Below the pieces are notes generated by a model. The model saw only the letters and a list, made by a program, of their open reading frames with translations, ran no database searches and was not told the origin of the DNA. A stretch of 34,535 nucleotides of DNA from Cyclobacteriaceae bacterium (GTDB lineage: Bacteria; Bacteroidota; Bacteroidia; Cytophagales; Cyclobacteriaceae), in NCBI GenBank assembly GCA_026989505.1, contig JALSJF010000010.1:1-34535 (forward strand). The letters are read 5' to 3'. Positions 32,259 to 34,535 of this stretch are shown piece by piece; within the stretch, counting starts at the first letter, position 1; each line of letters begins with the position of its first letter. A program made the position numbers and the translations under genes.

Positions 32259-34535
32259 ATGAAAGCAACAGGATTTTTCTTCTTGTTTTTCCTTTGGCAA
32301 ACAAGTTTTTCGCAGTGGACCGAAGATTTTGCTGATGGGGATTTTACCCAAAACCCGGCCTGGGCAGGGGATACCGCCCTGTTTACGGTGACGGCTGCTG
32401 CCCTGCAGCTCAACGCCCCCGCGGTCAGCGGTACGGCATTTCTAGCCACCCCCTCCACTACGATTAATGACGCCACCTGGGCATTCCGGGTACGCATGGC
32501 ATTCAACCCTTCCGGCAGTAATTACAGCAAAATTTACCTTGTTGCCGACCGCGAAAACCTGAACGGCAGCCTGAACGGCTATTTCGTGAAGCTGGGCGGC
32601 ACCCCTGACGAAGTAAGCCTATACCGGCAGGAGGGGTTAACCGCAGTGAAAATAATTGACGGGCTAGACGGACGGCTGTCATTGTCAAATGTTGACGTAC
32701 AGGTGCAAGTTAGCCGGACGGCCAGCGGCAACTGGCTGTTATCCTCAAGGCTGGCTACAGAAACAACCTGGGTTACCGAGGGCACAGTTACCGATGCCGC
32801 TTATTTTACTTCTGCCTATTTTGGCGTTAGCTGTATTTATACGGCCACCCGCTCCACCAGGTTTTATTTTGATGATATAGCCGTAACCGGCTCAGCCTAT
32901 GTTGACATGCAGCCTCCCGCAATCGATACGGTTATGGCCACGGATGAATACACCTTGCTGCTAAGGTTTAACGAAGCAATTGATACACTCTCGGCCGCCA
33001 ATACCGCCAATTATCTATTGAATAACACGGAGTCCCCGGCCAGCCTGGGCGTTGCCGATAGCAGTATCTCCCTTACTTTTACCAACAACCTGGCGGTGCT
33101 CAACGCTTTATGGGTTAGCGGGATAAAAGACCTTGCCCTTAACCTCATGGCCGACACCATGTTGCAGGTGGTTTATGTCAGTAGCGCCCCCGTACGCTAT
33201 GGCGATGTGGTAATCAATGAAATCATGGCCGACCCAACCCCCAGGGAAGATTTGCCCGGAACCGAATACCTGGAGTTGTTTAATGCCAGCAACCGGGCCA
33301 TTGACATGACGGGATGGTCATTAAAGGATAAAGTTAGTACGGCAATAGTACCAGGAATTGTTTTACTTCCGGATTCCCTGCTTATCCTCAGCAGCGCGAG
33401 CGGGGCGCCCCTGCTGGCACCCTACGGGCAGGCGCTTGGCCTTTCCCCCTGGCCTTCGCTGAACAACAATGGCGACAGTATTTACCTGCTCAACAGCAGT
33501 GCTCAGCTAATGGACCTGGTTGTTTACGATAAAGATTGGTACGCGGATAATAGCAAAACGGAAGGCGGCTGGAGCCTGGAACGGATCAACCCTTACCATC
33601 CATGCTCGGGTTACTTAAACTGGCAGGCCGCAGTTGCCTTACAAGGCGGTAGCCCCGGCCAGCAAAATTCGGTTTTGGCTGCTACCGATACCGTACCACC
33701 GGTAATATTGAACCACCAGGTGTTACCAAGCTCTATCGTTATCACCTTTAACGAACCGTTGCGGGATACCCTGGGATCAGCCAATATTGAGCCGCCAAAT
33801 GCCCTGCAACAAGTAACTATTGACTATAATCAGCTTACGCTTTCATTCATTCAGCCATTTATCCCGGAACAAACCAATACGTTAACCATCGGCTACCTGG
33901 CCGACTGTTTTGCTAATGGGCAAACCGGGCTGGAAGTTCGTTTTGTGCCCGACTTTGCGCCACCACAAATCGATACAGTCTATGCTAATTACCCGCAAAC
34001 TATTGCCGTACGGTTTAATGAGCCGGTTTTGAATCCGGCAACCGGCAACTTTTCGCTGGTGTCCGTGGGTCCTCCGGAGTCAATAAGCGTGGACCCGGAT
34101 AGTTCCCGGTGGGTCGTACTTTTTTTCTCCCAACCCTTAGTAACGGGCAATAATTATACCCTGGTGGTCGATAGCCTGGCGGATAAATTCAATAATATGA
34201 CCAACCAGTCATTCTATGGTTTTGTTTATCAGCCTCTCGGCTATCCGCAGTTTGGTGAAGTGCTGATAACCGAGATCATGGCCGACCCTTCGCCTCCTGT
34301 GAACCTGCCTGAAGAAGAATACCTCGAGCTTGTTAACCGGTCGGGCAAACGGCTGTTGCTTCAGGGCCTAACCCTGGCCGATTCCCGTACGGAAACCGTG
34401 CTTCCTGACGGTATCATCGGCCCGGGGGAACGGGTTATCCTCTGTAAAGCCAGTGCGGTTACGTTGTTCACCGGTTACGGTAAAACCATTGGTATTCCCA
34501 ACTGGCCGTCACTCAATAACCGGGCCGACCAACTG
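32259..34535 (+). CDS. Large exported lamin-tail-domain protein, truncated by the window end
   Basis: The frame is open from the ATG at 32259 to the last base, 759 codons with no stop. The signal peptide is MKATGFFFLFFLWQTSFSQ. Residues about 20-215 look like a jelly-roll/laminin-G-like domain. Then come Ig-like segments (PPAIDTVMATDEYTLLLRFN near 222; PPVILNHQVLPSSIVITFNE near 487; PPQIDTVYANYPQTIAVRFN near 567) and two lamin-tail domains: VVINEIMADPTPREDLPGTE near 318 with TGWSLKD and SLNNNGDSIYLL, and VLITEIMADPSPPVNLPEEE near 667, reaching SLNNRADQL at the edge. Such proteins in Bacteroidota are often surface-delivered, sometimes by the type IX system, but the C-terminus that would show this is outside the window. 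Confidence 0.88.
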   Translation, partial: MKATGFFFLFFLWQTSFSQWTEDFADGDFTQNPAWAGDTALFTVTAAALQLNAPAVSGTAFLATPSTTINDATWAFRVRMAFNPSGSNYSKIYLVADRENLNGSLNGYFVKLGGTPDEVSLYRQEGLTAVKIIDGLDGRLSLSNVDVQVQVSRTASGNWLLSSRLATETTWVTEGTVTDAAYFTSAYFGVSCIYTATRSTRFYFDDIAVTGSAYVDMQPPAIDTVMATDEYTLLLRFNEAIDTLSAANTANYLLNNTESPASLGVADSSISLTFTNNLAVLNALWVSGIKDLALNLMADTMLQVVYVSSAPVRYGDVVINEIMADPTPREDLPGTEYLELFNASNRAIDMTGWSLKDKVSTAIVPGIVLLPDSLLILSSASGAPLLAPYGQALGLSPWPSLNNNGDSIYLLNSSAQLMDLVVYDKDWYADNSKTEGGWSLERINPYHPCSGYLNWQAAVALQGGSPGQQNSVLAATDTVPPVILNHQVLPSSIVITFNEPLRDTLGSANIEPPNALQQVTIDYNQLTLSFIQPFIPEQTNTLTIGYLADCFANGQTGLEVRFVPDFAPPQIDTVYANYPQTIAVRFNEPVLNPATGNFSLVSVGPPESISVDPDSSRWVVLFFSQPLVTGNNYTLVVDSLADKFNNMTNQSFYGFVYQPLGYPQFGEVLITEIMADPSPPVNLPEEEYLELVNRSGKRLLLQGLTLADSRTETVLPDGIIGPGERVILCKASAVTLFTGYGKTIGIPNWPSLNNRADQL

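Noticed and set aside
1-34535. tRNA, rRNA, CRISPR array, insertion sequence or integron
   Set aside because: I looked for cloverleaf-like ends with CCA, spaced direct repeats, transposase motifs and terminal inverted repeats, and found none that hold up.

Overview
The window is chromosomal DNA from a member of the Bacteroidota, most likely a Cytophagales-type organism. The signs are several promoters of the TTTG-N19-TAnnTTTG type used by the Bacteroidota housekeeping sigma factor, a CarB that lacks the C-terminal MGS domain, an alanine racemase of the type usually fused to MurF in this phylum, small secreted proteins of phylum-restricted type (DUF4834, DUF2911, WG-repeat, lamin-tail proteins), and almost no Shine-Dalgarno sequences. 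I saw no rRNA, tRNA, CRISPR array, insertion sequence or integrase.

Layout. 1-6.2 kb: the end of an unidentified gene, a YwqK/MORN-like secreted protein, then leftward carB-DUF4834 and a 708-residue exported protein of unknown function. 6.3-8.6 kb: leftward feoA-feoB for ferrous iron uptake, with a strong promoter and flanking inverted repeats. 8.9-11.6 kb: an orphan HisA-like protein with an altered catalytic site, a small secreted protein, a CsaA-like tRNA-binding protein and a stand-alone alanine racemase. 11.7-15.3 kb: a tight three-gene rightward operon (class III aminotransferase, kinase-fold protein, secernin-like Ntn hydrolase), the best candidate for an undescribed system. 15.3-17.3 kb: leftward arsenic operon arsR-arsC-acr3. 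17.4-20.0 kb: a large WG-repeat exported protein. 20.1-23.7 kb: a degenerate 3-hydroxyacyl-CoA dehydrogenase-like gene divergent from ridA across a shared inverted repeat, then gltX, a 58-residue gene and a thioredoxin-like lipoprotein. 23.7-27.4 kb: a frameshifted small exported gene, nadA, comF and an exported amidohydrolase. 27.5-29.4 kb: an exported CbiX-like protein under a 23-bp palindrome, a YXWGXW-type protein and an orphan YopX protein. 29.5-34.5 kb: a DUF2911 protein, leftward asd plus a THUMP-like methyltransferase, and a large lamin-tail exported protein cut by the window end.

Most genes are single-gene or two-to-three-gene units, and convergent neighbours are packed very tightly: several pairs are separated by 0-6 bp or overlap. 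Housekeeping functions (carbamoyl phosphate, lysine/threonine precursor supply, NAD synthesis, Glu-tRNA, cell-wall D-alanine) alternate with metal and metalloid handling and with lineage-specific exported proteins. Family assignments come from reading motifs by eye. No database search was run, so names of DUF families are recognition, not search results.
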